Source: Pseudomonas fluorescens (lineage in GTDB: Bacteria; Pseudomonadota; Gammaproteobacteria; Pseudomonadales; Pseudomonadaceae). From it: a DNA stretch of 64,000 bases. The notes beneath the pieces are model-generated. The model made no database searches. It was not told where the DNA came from and worked only from the letters and a program-made list of their open reading frames with translations. The stretch lies in NCBI RefSeq assembly GCF_001648775.1, contig NZ_LVEJ01000003.1, forward strand, positions 124,001 to 188,000, given 5' to 3'. Shown piece by piece: positions 9,701 to 19,582 of this stretch (position 1 is the stretch's first letter; each line of letters starts with the position of its first letter). The translations under genes were made by a program, and so were the position numbers.

Positions 9701-9906
9701 CCCTCACCCTAGCCCTCTCCCAGAGGGAGAGGGGACTGATTGGGGGATGCTCAGGAGATGCATCGACCTGAGTGAATTCTGCCGAATCCAGAATCGATTT
9801 GGCGGGCTTTATCGAATCCATAATCGACGGGGTGTTTCAGGTCGATGCATGGCGCCAGACACCTCGGTCGGCTCCCTCTCCCTCCGGGAGAGGGCTGGGG
9901 TGAGGG
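9701..9906. repeat. MITE-like dispersed repeat, copy 2 (subtype B)
   Basis: The outer ends CCCTCACCCTAGCCCTCTCC and GGGAGAGGGCTGGGGTGAGG are shared with copy 1. The core differs: it has an inner inverted pair GATGCATCGACCTGA / TCAGGTCGATGCAT around a TCGAATCCATAATCGA segment. The same core type is found at about 45102 and 58395. It sits between two convergent genes. Confidence 0.8.
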
Positions 9907-9913
9907 TTGGCTT

Positions 9914-10351
9914 TTAGAACTTCTCGATAGCGCGGAAATTCTGCACGCGCTCAACTTCCTTCGGCTTGTAAGCGCAATACCCCGGCCGCGGGCCGATCTT
10001 CGGGTGATTGCGGCAGGTATCCGGGCGCTTGTCATAAATGGTGCACAGGCGGCTCTTACGATCCAGGTAGTAGCAATCGTTGTTGCTCATGCGCTGGAGG
10101 GTGAAGATGCCGGACTTCTGATTGAAGCGCTCGACCAGACCTTCCTTTTGCAGACGCTTGGCGATGTTCTTCGGCGGGTCGCCCAGTTCGAACTCGTCGA
10201 CCACACCGATGCGCACCAGATCCTTGATCTTTACCTCGACCGGCAGCGTGCAGCAGCTGGATATGCAGGAACCGCACATCGGGGCCGAGTATTTCGCCCA
10301 CGTATCGAGACGATCGATCTCGGCGGCGGCAATCAGGTTGGGCTTCATCAT
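9914..10351 (-). CDS. YkgJ-family cysteine cluster protein
   Basis: This 145-residue cytoplasmic protein is rich in cysteines arranged as CGSCISSCC near residues 26-34, then CYY, LCTIYDKRPDTCRNHP and GYC. That is the zinc- or iron-binding cluster pattern of the YkgJ (UPF0153) family. The family is thought to hold an Fe-S cluster or zinc; its biochemical role is not settled. No signal peptide. The start is uncertain between two adjacent ATG codons. Monocistronic; it converges on typA and diverges from glgP. Confidence 0.85.
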   Translation of the reverse strand: MMKPNLIAAAEIDRLDTWAKYSAPMCGSCISSCCTLPVEVKIKDLVRIGVVDEFELGDPPKNIAKRLQKEGLVERFNQKSGIFTLQRMSNNDCYYLDRKSRLCTIYDKRPDTCRNHPKIGPRPGYCAYKPKEVERVQNFRAIEKF

Positions 10352-10611
10352 CGGGAGTTACCAGGCGTGTGTGCATCAGGGCGCGCGATCATACCGGGAC
10401 TGGTGGATTTTTGAACAACCTTTCGCCAGATTTTTTCTGTGTGCAGGCATTTTGCCGGACAATTCGGCACGGCCCCTGCATTCATTAGCTCATCCGCCAG
10501 GGTAATGCCGGGCCATCGCACCGTCTCAGGAAAAACTGCCGAACCTGCGCCGCTACCGTCGGTCAGACCGTCTAGGCTCAGACAATTCCCCGCTCGCTCG
10601 AGGTCCTATCG
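10352..10611. other. Intergenic region upstream of glgP
   Basis: This 260-bp region separates the divergent YkgJ-type gene and glgP. I see a GAGGTC ribosome-binding site just before glgP, but no clear promoter boxes, repeat or RNA gene. Confidence 0.6.
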
Positions 10612-13062
10612 ATGACTCAAGAACCACTAGTTCGCGAAGCAGAGGTGGCCGCATTCCGCGATGCCGTCCTGACCAAACTCACCTATGCGGTGGGCAAAGA
10701 CCCCGATCACGCCTTCGACCATGACTGGTTCGAAGCCATCGCACTGGCTGCGCGCGATCACATGGTCGAGCACTGGATGGACCACACCCGGCAGATCTAT
10801 CGCAAAGGTCAGAAACGGGTGTATTACCTCTCGCTGGAATTCCTCATCGGCCGTTTGCTTTACGACAGCCTGAGCAACCTCGGCCTGCTCGATGTCGCCC
10901 GTGAGGCGCTGACCGAGCTTGGCGTCGACCTGGAACGCATCCGTTTGCTGGAGCCCGACGCGGCGCTCGGCAACGGTGGCCTCGGTCGCTTGGCCGCATG
11001 CTTCATGGAAAGCATGTCGACCCTCGGCATCGCCGGCCACGGTTACGGCATTCGTTATGAACACGGCTTGTTCCGCCAAGCCATCGTTGATGGCTGGCAA
11101 CAGGAACAGACCGAGCACTGGCTGGATTTCGGCAACCCGTGGGAGTTCGAACGGCCGGAAGTCGTTTACACCATCGGCTTCGGCGGTAGCGTTGAAACAG
11201 TTACCGATGTTTCCGGTAAATCCAAACAAGTCTGGTCGCCGGCAGAAACCGTGCGCGCCATTGCTTATGACACCCCGGTAGTCGGTTGGCGCGGGGCGAG
11301 CGTCAACACCTTGCGGTTGTGGCGTGCGCGCGCCATGGAAGATCTGCACCTGGAGCGCTTCAACGCCGGTGACCACTTGGGCGCCGTCGCCGAAGTGGCC
11401 CGCGCCGAAAGTATCTCCCGCGTGCTTTACCCGGCGGACAGCACCGAAGCAGGGCAAGAGCTGCGCCTGCGTCAGGAATACTTCTTCGTCGCGGCCTCCT
11501 TGCAGGATCTGCTGCGGCGTCACCGCAACATGCACACCTCGGTGCTGACCCTGGGTGATCACGCGGCGATCCAGCTCAACGACACCCACCCTTCAATCGC
11601 CGTCGCCGAACTGATGCGCCAGCTGGTCGACGTCTACGACGTGGCGTGGGATGCGGCGTGGCAAGTCACCGTCGACACGCTGTCGTACACCAACCACACG
11701 TTGTTGCCGGAAGCGCTGGAAACCTGGCCCGTGGGTTTGATGGAGCGCATGCTGCCGCGACACATGCAGATCATTTACCTGATCAACGCCCAGCACATCG
11801 ATTCGCTGCGCGCCAAAGGCATTCACGATTTCGACGTGCTCCGTGCCGTGTCCTTGATCGAAGAAGACAACGGTCGCCGCGTGCGCATGGGTAACCTCGC
11901 GTTCCTTGGCTCGCATAGCGTCAACGGCGTGTCCGGATTGCACACGCAACTGATGCGCAAAACCGTGTTTGCCGAATTGCACAAGCTCTACCCGGAGCGG
12001 ATCAACAACAAAACCAACGGTATTACCTTCCGCCGCTGGTTGTATCAGGCCAACTCTGAACTGACTTCGATGCTGGTCGATGCGCTGGGGCCGGATTTAC
12101 TGGATAACCCTGAAGAGCGCTTGCTCGACCTCGAACCGTTCGCCGAAAAAACCGCATTCCGCAAAGCCTTCGCTGAACAACGTCTGCACAGCAAAAAAGC
12201 CTTGGCTTATCTGATTCATGAACGGCTGGGGATCGCGGTCAATCCGGCGGCGATGTTCGACGTGCAGGTCAAACGGATTCACGAATACAAACGCCAGTTG
12301 CTCAACCTGCTGCACACCGTGGCGCTGTATCAGGCGATTCGCGCCGAGCCGGAAGTCGACTGGGTGCCACGGGTGAAAATCTTCGCCGGTAAAGCGGCGG
12401 CGAGTTATCACCAGGCCAAACTGATCATCAAACTGACCAACGACATCGCCCGGGTGGTGAATAACGACCCGACCGTGCGTGGCTTGCTGAAAGTGGTGTT
12501 TCTGCCCAACTACAACGTCAGCCTGGCGGAGAGCATCATTCCGGCGGCGGACTTGTCCGAGCAGATTTCCACTGCCGGCTTCGAAGCGTCGGGCACCAGT
12601 AACATGAAGTTCGGCCTCAACGGCGCACTGACCATCGGCACCCTGGACGGCGCCAACGTCGAGATGTGCGAACGCATCGGTGCCGAGCACATGTTTATCT
12701 TCGGCCTCAGCGCGCAGCAGGTGGAAGCGCGCAAACAGAATCACGAGTTCAGCGCGTTGCCGGACATTGCGGCCTCGCATCGTTTGAACGATGTGCTGCA
12801 AGCGATTCGCGGTGGGGTGTTCTCGCCGGACGATACTTCGCGCTATACCGGGCTGATCGATTCGCTGGTGGATTACGACCGCTTCCTGGTCTGTGCCGAC
12901 TTCGACTCGTATTGGGAGGCGCAGAAACGCGTTGAAGCGCATTGGCATGATTCCAACAACTGGTGGCGTTCAGCGGTGCTCAACACGGCGCGGATGGGCT
13001 GGTTCTCCTCCGACCGGACGATTCGCGAGTACGCCACGGATATCTGGAAAGCGTTGGAATAA
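10612..13062 (+). CDS. glgP: Glycogen/maltodextrin phosphorylase
   Basis: This is a PLP-dependent alpha-glucan phosphorylase that releases glucose-1-phosphate from glycogen or maltodextrin. At 816 residues it matches the family (about 800-830). Motifs include LGNGGLGRLAACFMESM (active site), GITFRRWL, the KRIHEYKRQLLN segment and the PLP-lysine region ASGTSNMKFGLNGALTIGTLDGAN. It is not flanked by other glg genes here. Choice of GlgP over MalP is by convention, since substrate preference cannot be read from sequence. Confidence 0.95.
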   Translation: MTQEPLVREAEVAAFRDAVLTKLTYAVGKDPDHAFDHDWFEAIALAARDHMVEHWMDHTRQIYRKGQKRVYYLSLEFLIGRLLYDSLSNLGLLDVAREALTELGVDLERIRLLEPDAALGNGGLGRLAACFMESMSTLGIAGHGYGIRYEHGLFRQAIVDGWQQEQTEHWLDFGNPWEFERPEVVYTIGFGGSVETVTDVSGKSKQVWSPAETVRAIAYDTPVVGWRGASVNTLRLWRARAMEDLHLERFNAGDHLGAVAEVARAESISRVLYPADSTEAGQELRLRQEYFFVAASLQDLLRRHRNMHTSVLTLGDHAAIQLNDTHPSIAVAELMRQLVDVYDVAWDAAWQVTVDTLSYTNHTLLPEALETWPVGLMERMLPRHMQIIYLINAQHIDSLRAKGIHDFDVLRAVSLIEEDNGRRVRMGNLAFLGSHSVNGVSGLHTQLMRKTVFAELHKLYPERINNKTNGITFRRWLYQANSELTSMLVDALGPDLLDNPEERLLDLEPFAEKTAFRKAFAEQRLHSKKALAYLIHERLGIAVNPAAMFDVQVKRIHEYKRQLLNLLHTVALYQAIRAEPEVDWVPRVKIFAGKAAASYHQAKLIIKLTNDIARVVNNDPTVRGLLKVVFLPNYNVSLAESIIPAADLSEQISTAGFEASGTSNMKFGLNGALTIGTLDGANVEMCERIGAEHMFIFGLSAQQVEARKQNHEFSALPDIAASHRLNDVLQAIRGGVFSPDDTSRYTGLIDSLVDYDRFLVCADFDSYWEAQKRVEAHWHDSNNWWRSAVLNTARMGWFSSDRTIREYATDIWKALE

Positions 13063-13085
13063 CTTTCCACAACAAATGTGCGCAA

Positions 13086-13105
13086 GGCCCAACGTTTGTT
13101 GGGCC
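13086..13105 (+). other. Perfect hairpin after glgP
   Basis: GGCCCAAC-GTTT-GTTGGGCC is a perfect 8-bp stem 24 bp after the stop codon. There is no T tract, so it is at best a weak terminator or a 3'-end stabiliser. Confidence 0.5.
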
Positions 13106-13159
13106 GGATCGATATACTGAGCGCCGGTTACCGGTAGCTCCAGTCACCACCAATCCAAT

Positions 13160-13248
13160 GTGGGAGCGAGCCTGCTCGCGAAACGGTTGTCCTGTTAAAC
13201 AGAAATGTTGGCTGACAAACCGCTTTCGCGAGCAGGCTCGCTCCCACA
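13160..13248. repeat. REP pair (inverted, REPIN type)
   Basis: Two inward-facing units, GTGGGAGCGAGCCTGCTCGCGA and its complement, are separated by about 45 bp. It is the variant with CCTG in the centre of the unit, between glgP and the DUF2339 gene. Confidence 0.9.
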
Positions 13249-13316
13249 AGGTTTGTGCCTAGACTGAAGCAATTGCCGGACTCGCCCCGCCACGGGGCCG
13301 CTTAGGGATATCGACC

Positions 13317-16300
13317 ATGCAATGGATGTTCATGTTGATCGGGCTGGTGCTCGGCTGGCTGCTCGACGAGTCGTTCAGTGCTGCGCTGTTGGGCGCGTTG
13401 CTGGGGCTGGTAATCGGGCAGACGCTGCGCATCGCGCGGCTTGGCTCGCAGGCGATGGAGCAGCAACGTCAACTTGAGCAGGCAAAGGTTGCCTTGCAGG
13501 GCGTCGAACAGCGTCTGTTTCTACTCGAGGGCGCGCCGCTGCATGCCGCGCCGCCACCGAGCGCAGTACCTGTCAGCGAACCTGTTGTAGAGCCCATCAA
13601 AGTCGCTGAACAAGCGTTAGCAGCTGAATTGGTCTGGGAACTGCCGCCCGAACTCGAACCGCTTTCCGCCGTCGCCAGCGAAACCAGTCAACCGCTGCCC
13701 GCCGATGTCTGGCGCCTCGACGCCGTCACCCAGGAACCGCAACAGCCTGCCGAACCCCGTGGCCCGAACCTTTTCGATCGTGGCATCAGCGCCGCGCGTA
13801 ACTGGTTGTTCGGCGGCAACACTGTGCTGCGGGTCGGCGTGGTGTTGCTGTTCTTCGGTCTGGCGTTTCTGCTGCGCTACGCCACCGAAGGCATGGTCGT
13901 GCCGATCGAGTTGCGTTACGCCGGTGTCGCGGCGGCCGCGCTGGGCTTGCTTGCGCTGGGCTGGTGGCTGCGGCGACGCAATGCCAGTTATGCGTTGATG
14001 CTGCAAGGCACCGGGATTGCGGTGCTGTACCTGACGGTGTTTGCGGCGATGCGTCTGCATCCGTTGCTCGATCCATCTGCCGCGTTGGGATTGCTCGTCG
14101 CGGTGACGGTTTTCTCGGCGATTCTGGCCGTCACGCAAGACTCGCTGGCGTTGGCCGCCGTCGCCGCGCTGGGCGGATTCGCCGCGCCGATCCTGACCTC
14201 GACCGGCGCCGGCAACCACGTCGCGCTGTTCAGTTATTTCGCGCTGCTCAACGCCGGCATTCTCGCCATCGCCTGGTTCAAGGCCTGGCGCCTGCTCAAC
14301 CTGATCGGCTTTGTCGGCACCTTCGGCATCGGTTTTGCCTGGGGCCTGCGCTCGTATGCGCCGGAGCTGTTGTGGAGCACCGAGCCGTTCCTGATTCTGT
14401 TTTTCCTGATGTACCTCGCTATCGGCCTGCTGTTCGCCCGGCGCAAATTGCTCGACATGCCCGATGCCCCGGCGGAGGGCGATCGCGAAGCGCTGCTGCA
14501 CTGGTCGGCGCGCAAAGGCGATTATGTCGACGGGACAATGCTGTTCGGCCCGCCGATCATTGGCTTCGGTTTGCAGTTTGCGCTGGTCCAGCATCTGGAG
14601 TTTGCTGCGGCGTTCAGTGCGCTGGCGCTGGGCATGATCTACATGGCGTTGGCCAGGGTGTTGATGGGCGGGCGCGCCGTGCTGCTGGGCGAAACCTGTC
14701 TGGCGCTCGGGGTGATTTTTGCCAGCCTGGCGATTCCGCTCGGGCTGGATGCGCGCTGGACCTCGGCGGCATGGGCGGTGGAAGGTGCGGGGATTTTCTG
14801 GCTCGGTCTGCGTCAGCATCGACCGTTCGCCCGGGCCTTCGCGTTGCTGCTGCAGCTCGGTTCGGCGTTGGCGTTTCTCAGTCAGTTGCGTATTGGCGAG
14901 AGCAGTTTGCTCGACGGCGCTCCGCTGGGGGCGCTGATGCTCGGTATGGCGTTGCTGTTCAGCTTCCATCAACTGCGCAAGGCCTCGCCGCAACAGGCAT
15001 CGCCTTGGGAGCGCCAGGGCTTGCCAGTGTTGGCGGGTCTGGGCCTGACTTTCCTTTATCTGCTGGCGCCGCTGTTCTTGTTTACCCAAGGCACGGCGAT
15101 CAGTTGGGCGCTGGCCGGGTTGGTGACGTTGTTTGTCGGCCTGCGGATTCAATCGCGCACCTTCCTGTTCAGCGCGTTTGCCGTGCAGTTGCTCGGTGGC
15201 GCGTTGTTTCTGCTGCGACTGCAGGGGGCGGGCGAAGATTCAGCGGCGGTGTTCAGCGCCGGTTGGAGCGGCTTGCTCAGTGCTTCGCTGATCGGTCTGG
15301 CGTTGATCGCCGGCATGCTGCTGGCGGCTCGCGATGACATGTTGCGCGGCGACGTGCGTCTGTTGCGCGGTTTGTCAGTGGTGCTGTTGGCCGGTCTGGT
15401 GCTGATCAATCTGGCGGTGTTGTTTGTGCTGCCGTGGCAGACCGCGAGTGCGGTATGGGCCGCGAGTGGCTTGCTGATCATCTGGCTGAGCCTGTACCTC
15501 AAGCAGCGCGTGAGTTTTGTTTTTGGTCTGTTGTTGCAGGTGATCGGCGGCGTGGCGTTCTTGTTCGCAGGCCCCGAGCTGCTCGGGCCGCTGTCCAGCG
15601 AAGGTCTGAAGCCGTTGGCCCACGGCGGCTTCTGGACGCCGCTGGTGCTGGGGCTAGCAGCGATGATCGGTGCCTGGCGCCTGCAACTGGGCAATCATGC
15701 TTCGGCATTTGATGCGTTGAGTTTGCAGCGCCTGTCCGAAGTGTTGCTGGTGTGGGGCGCGGGTTGGTGGGCGCTGGCGTGGGTCAGTGAAGTGCTGCGC
15801 TTTGCCGCACCGAATTTGCAAGGCACGTTGTTGCTATTAGTCGCGGCGCTCAGTGTGGCGCTGTGGACACTACTGTCGCTGCGCTTGAAATGGCCGGCAC
15901 TGGGCCTGCTCTGCACGTTGTTGATTCCGGCGGCTGCACTTGTGCTGCTCGGCGCGTGGCATTCGCGATATCACCCGGCAGCCGATGTCGGCTGGCTGGC
16001 GTGGGCGGCGGTGCTTGCCGTGCATTTCTTCAGCCTGCGTCGCTTGGCGCCGATGCTGCCGGCGCGGGCCTTGAGTACCGCGCATGTGCTCGGTTGCTGG
16101 TTGCTGATCGGCGTGCTGGCGCTGGAATTACGCTACGGCCTGCTGCTGTTGTCCGAGCAATACAACGCCTGGCGTTGGCTGGGCTGGGCGATTTTGCCGA
16201 GCCTGTATCTGCTACTGGCGGCGGCCCCGCGCTCTTGGCCGTGGCCGGTCGCAGCGTTTGCCCGCGAGTACCGCTTGTACGTCGCCGCGCCGTTGGCAGT

Positions 16301-16901
16301 ATTGATGCTGGCGTGGTTCTGGCTGGCGAATGGCGTCAGCGACGGCAACGCCGAGCCGCTGCCGTACGTGCCATTGCTCAATCCACTGGAGTTGGGTTTG
16401 TTGTTCGCTTTGTTTGGCGTCTATGTGTGGTCGCGCAGTGCGATATCGCAGTTGTCGATTCGACAGGACTACGCCGATAACGCCACGCAATTGATCGCCG
16501 GAGTTTCGCTGTTCGCTTTCTGCACCGCGCTGGTGACCCGCGCCGCGCACCATTGGGCGGGGATCCCGTTCGAGCTGGATACGCTGCTCGCCTCAATGCT
16601 GGTGCAGGCCGGATTGTCGATCGTCTGGACGCTGATGGCGCTTGGGCTGATGATCGGCGGTCATCTGCGTCATCGTCGCGAAGTGTGGCTGATCGGCGCG
16701 GCGCTGATTGCGCTGGTGGTGGCCAAACTGATTTTTGTCGAACTGAGCAACCGTGGTGGCCTCGCCCGGATCGTTTCGTTTATCGGCGTCGGTGTGTTGT
16801 TGCTGGTGGTCGGCTATTTCGCGCCGCTGCCGCCTAAACGCGTTGACGCCGAACCGGCGGCGGACAAACCGACCCCGGACACCGAAGGAGTTTCATCTTG
16901 A
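13317..16901 (+). CDS. Giant polytopic membrane protein, DUF2339 family
   Basis: This 1194-residue protein is almost entirely hydrophobic helices. It starts with an N-terminal anchor (residues 1-40) and a short cytoplasmic coiled stretch (QAMEQQRQLEQAKVALQGVEQ). A Pro/Glu-rich linker (about 75-150) is followed by about 30 predicted transmembrane segments from LRVGVVLLFFGLAFLLRYATEG to the C-terminus. This matches DUF2339, a family of unknown function. It is coupled to the downstream DUF3999 gene by a 4-bp overlap, so the two products probably act together in the envelope. Strong antisense open frames across this gene reflect its leucine/alanine codon use and are not genes. Confidence 0.9.
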   Translation: MQWMFMLIGLVLGWLLDESFSAALLGALLGLVIGQTLRIARLGSQAMEQQRQLEQAKVALQGVEQRLFLLEGAPLHAAPPPSAVPVSEPVVEPIKVAEQALAAELVWELPPELEPLSAVASETSQPLPADVWRLDAVTQEPQQPAEPRGPNLFDRGISAARNWLFGGNTVLRVGVVLLFFGLAFLLRYATEGMVVPIELRYAGVAAAALGLLALGWWLRRRNASYALMLQGTGIAVLYLTVFAAMRLHPLLDPSAALGLLVAVTVFSAILAVTQDSLALAAVAALGGFAAPILTSTGAGNHVALFSYFALLNAGILAIAWFKAWRLLNLIGFVGTFGIGFAWGLRSYAPELLWSTEPFLILFFLMYLAIGLLFARRKLLDMPDAPAEGDREALLHWSARKGDYVDGTMLFGPPIIGFGLQFALVQHLEFAAAFSALALGMIYMALARVLMGGRAVLLGETCLALGVIFASLAIPLGLDARWTSAAWAVEGAGIFWLGLRQHRPFARAFALLLQLGSALAFLSQLRIGESSLLDGAPLGALMLGMALLFSFHQLRKASPQQASPWERQGLPVLAGLGLTFLYLLAPLFLFTQGTAISWALAGLVTLFVGLRIQSRTFLFSAFAVQLLGGALFLLRLQGAGEDSAAVFSAGWSGLLSASLIGLALIAGMLLAARDDMLRGDVRLLRGLSVVLLAGLVLINLAVLFVLPWQTASAVWAASGLLIIWLSLYLKQRVSFVFGLLLQVIGGVAFLFAGPELLGPLSSEGLKPLAHGGFWTPLVLGLAAMIGAWRLQLGNHASAFDALSLQRLSEVLLVWGAGWWALAWVSEVLRFAAPNLQGTLLLLVAALSVALWTLLSLRLKWPALGLLCTLLIPAAALVLLGAWHSRYHPAADVGWLAWAAVLAVHFFSLRRLAPMLPARALSTAHVLGCWLLIGVLALELRYGLLLLSEQYNAWRWLGWAILPSLYLLLAAAPRSWPWPVAAFAREYRLYVAAPLAVLMLAWFWLANGVSDGNAEPLPYVPLLNPLELGLLFALFGVYVWSRSAISQLSIRQDYADNATQLIAGVSLFAFCTALVTRAAHHWAGIPFELDTLLASMLVQAGLSIVWTLMALGLMIGGHLRHRREVWLIGAALIALVVAKLIFVELSNRGGLARIVSFIGVGVLLLVVGYFAPLPPKRVDAEPAADKPTPDTEGVSS

Positions 16902-18259
16902 GTCGCATGGGCAATCTGGGTTGGTTGGCGTTGGGCGTGGTGCTGGCGGCCGGCGCCCAGGAAAAACCGGCGGACTTCGCCACGCAAGTGCCGCTGGCGG
17001 TGAGCGGCAATGGTCCGTGGTATCGCCTCGAACTGCCGCTGAGCGTGCAATTGCAGGCACGCCAGACTGATCTCAGCGACCTGCGCGTGTTCAACGCCGC
17101 CGGCGAAGCGCAGGCCTACGCCTTGGCGCGCGAGTCGGCGCAGACCCGCGACGACGGCCAGTTGCACGAGGTGAAGTGGTTCCCGCTGTACAACGCCGCC
17201 GACGCCAGCGAGCGCGCGCCGAACGTGCGCGTGCAAGCGACCACCAACGGCACGCTGGTTGAAGTGCAGCCGTCCAGCCAGTTGGAGGCGGGCGAAGAAG
17301 TGCTGCGCGGCTGGCTGTTGGATGCGAGCGCGATCAAGGCGCCGTTGCAGCAGTTGATCCTCGACTGGACCAGCGAGCGCGACGGCTTTCAGCGTTTCAG
17401 CATTGAGGCCAGCGATGATTTGCAGCACTGGCAGCCGTGGGGCGAAGGGCAGGTGGCGCGGCTGACCTTTTCCGATGAGCGCATCGAGCAGCATGAAGTG
17501 ACATTGCCGGGGCAATCGGCGCGTTATGTGCGGTTGTTGTGGGAGTCGCCGAATTCGGCACCGATCCTGACGGCGGCACAATTGAAAAGCAGTGATCCGC
17601 GCAACGTTCCGCTGCCGTTGGTCTGGTCGCAGGCATTGGCCGGCAATAGCAGCAAGACCGGGGAATACACCTGGCAGTTGCCGATGGGGCTGAATGTCGA
17701 GCGGGTGCAGGTTGAACTGAAACAGCCGAACAGTCTGGCGCCGGTGACGCTGGTCGGCCGTCGTGAAAGCAGTGTGCCATGGCAGACCCTGAGCAACGGT
17801 TTGCTCTATCGCCTGACCCAGAATGGTCAGGATGTTGTGCAGAACGAATTGCAGCTCTTTGGCCAGACCGTGCAGCAGTTGAAGCTGAGCGTGGATGAGC
17901 GCGGCGGTGGTTTAGGTGAACAGGCGCCGAGTCTGAAATATGCGGTGCGGGCGACGCAGGTGATCTTCCTCGCGCGCGGGGAGGGGCCATACAGTCTGGC
18001 GCTGGGCAATCCGACGGTGAAAACGGCGAACTTGCCATTGACGACGCTGATTCCGGATTTCAAACCAGAGAAACTGGCGGCGTTGGGCAAGGCGTCGGTT
18101 CAGGGTGAGGCGGTTGTTACGCAGACTTCTACGGCGACGACGGCGGTGGCTGAGACCAATTGGAAGAAGATCGGCTTGTGGGCGGTGTTGTTGCTAAGTG
18201 TGGTGTTTCTCGGGGCGATGGCGTTTAGCTTGTTGCGCAAGCCTCCGACCAACACCTGA
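16898..18259 (+). CDS. DUF3999-family exported membrane-anchored protein
   Basis: This 453-residue protein has an N-terminal export signal (about 1-25, WLALGVVLAAGAQ) and a large periplasmic beta-rich body with discoidin-like segments (FQRFSIEASDDLQHWQPWGEG). A single C-terminal transmembrane helix (about 425-445, IGLWAVLLLSVVFLGAMAFSLL) is followed by a short basic tail. The start is read as TTG at 16898 because AAGGAG lies 8 bp upstream and the codon overlaps the previous stop; an ATG three codons later is the alternative. Function unknown. The two-gene arrangement suggests a periplasmic partner for the DUF2339 membrane protein, perhaps in cell-surface polysaccharide handling (speculative). 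Confidence 0.85.
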   Translation: MSRMGNLGWLALGVVLAAGAQEKPADFATQVPLAVSGNGPWYRLELPLSVQLQARQTDLSDLRVFNAAGEAQAYALARESAQTRDDGQLHEVKWFPLYNAADASERAPNVRVQATTNGTLVEVQPSSQLEAGEEVLRGWLLDASAIKAPLQQLILDWTSERDGFQRFSIEASDDLQHWQPWGEGQVARLTFSDERIEQHEVTLPGQSARYVRLLWESPNSAPILTAAQLKSSDPRNVPLPLVWSQALAGNSSKTGEYTWQLPMGLNVERVQVELKQPNSLAPVTLVGRRESSVPWQTLSNGLLYRLTQNGQDVVQNELQLFGQTVQQLKLSVDERGGGLGEQAPSLKYAVRATQVIFLARGEGPYSLALGNPTVKTANLPLTTLIPDFKPEKLAALGKASVQGEAVVTQTSTATTAVAETNWKKIGLWAVLLLSVVFLGAMAFSLLRKPPTNT

Positions 18260-18281
18260 GAATGGCTGGCGCTGCGCGCCA

Positions 18282-18357
18282 TTCGCGAGCAGGCTCGCTC
18301 CCACAGTGGATGTGTGAACGACGCAGATCCAATGTGGGAGCGAGCTTGCTCGCGAAG
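18282..18357. repeat. REP pair (outward orientation)
   Basis: Two REP units are in the opposite arrangement to the REPIN type: TTCGCGAGCAGGCTCGCTCCCAC comes first and GTGGGAGCGAGCTTGCTCGCGAA second, about 30 bp apart. Both are intact but of different central type (AGGC and CTTG). The rest of the 309-bp gap before fbp holds no feature I can support. Confidence 0.88.
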
Positions 18358-18568
18358 GCGGCTTCTCAATCAATACATATCCCAAGCTGATCACCTTCGT
18401 CCGATTTCCAACTACGCTAAACCGGCTACCTGAACTCTCCACCCACAATCACGTCTCATGCAGGCAAATACACCCCAACGCACGTTACCGGGCGTCTTCG
18501 CTCGCTACGTTTTCAGACTCCCTGTAAACTGCGCGGGTTTTTAGCCCCCCATTCCACCGGAGCCGTCC

Positions 18569-19579
18569 ATGTCCCGCGTTACCCTGAGTCGCTATTTGAT
18601 TGAGCAGACCCGCAGCAATAACACTCCTGCCGATCTGCGTTTCCTGATCGAAGTGGTGGCGCGTGCCTGCAAGGAGATCAACCACGCCGTGTCCAAAGGC
18701 GCCCTGGGTGGTGTTCTGGGCAGCATGGGCACCGAAAACGTGCAGGGCGAAGTGCAGAAGAAGCTCGACGTGATCTCCAACGAGATCCTGCTCGAAGCCA
18801 ACGAATGGGGCGGTCACCTGGCCGGCATGGCGTCCGAAGAAATGGACAATGCCTACCAGATCCCGGGCAAATACCCGAAAGGCGCGTACCTGCTGGTATT
18901 CGACCCACTGGACGGTTCGTCGAACATCGACATCAACGCCCCGGTCGGCACCATCTTCTCGGTACTGCGTTGCCCGAATGAATACCTGAGCCAGAACGAG
19001 CCGCTGAACGAGAAAGCGTTCCTGCAGCCGGGCACCCAACAGGTTGCCGCCGGTTACGCGATCTACGGTCCACAGACCATGCTGATCCTGACCTTGGGCG
19101 ACGGCGTCAAAGGCTTCACCCTGGACCGTGAAATGGGCAGCTTCGTGCTGACTCACGAAAACATCACCATTCCTGAATCGACCCAGGAATTCGCCATCAA
19201 CATGTCCAACCAGCGTCACTGGGAAGCCCCGGTACAACGTTACGTCGGCGAGCTGCTGGCCGGTGAAGAAGGTCCGCTGAAAAAGAACTACAACATGCGT
19301 TGGGTCGCGGCGATGGTTGCCGACGTGCACCGCATCCTGACCCGTGGCGGTCTGTTCATGTACCCGCGCGACAGCCGTGAGCCATCCAAGCCAGGCAAAC
19401 TGCGTCTGATGTACGAAGCCAACCCGATGTCGTTCCTGGTGGAACAAGCGGGCGGCGCGTCCACCGACGGTCACCAGCGCATCCTCGACATTCAGCCGGA
19501 AGGCCTGCACCAGCGCGTAGCGGTGTTCCTCGGCTCGAAAGAAGAAGTCGCACGCGCTACGGCCTACCACAAGGAATAA
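18569..19579 (+). CDS. fbp: Fructose-1,6-bisphosphatase, class I
   Basis: This gluconeogenic enzyme hydrolyses fructose-1,6-bisphosphate to fructose-6-phosphate and is essential for growth on organic acids and amino acids such as histidine. The 336-residue protein shows the metal/substrate motif [13 protein letters not shown] (about 112-124), ASEEMDNAY, and the late [23 protein letters not shown] block, all typical of class I FBPase. An upstream SD-like GGAG (18559-18562) lies 6 bp before the ATG. The DUF924 gene follows after 3 bp and is probably co-transcribed. Confidence 0.97.
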   Translation: MSRVTLSRYLIEQTRSNNTPADLRFLIEVVARACKEINHAVSKGALGGVLGSMGTENVQGEVQKKLDVISNEILLEANEWGGHLAGMASEEMDNAYQIPGKYPKGAYLLVFDPLDGSSNIDINAPVGTIFSVLRCPNEYLSQNEPLNEKAFLQPGTQQVAAGYAIYGPQTMLILTLGDGVKGFTLDREMGSFVLTHENITIPESTQEFAINMSNQRHWEAPVQRYVGELLAGEEGPLKKNYNMRWVAAMVADVHRILTRGGLFMYPRDSREPSKPGKLRLMYEANPMSFLVEQAGGASTDGHQRILDIQPEGLHQRVAVFLGSKEEVARATAYHKE

Positions 19580-19582
19580 ACC

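Noticed and set aside
13617..15152. 511-codon antisense frame across the DUF2339 gene
   Set aside because: Gln/Arg-rich low-complexity translation, as expected from reversed Leu/Ala codons; no start context.
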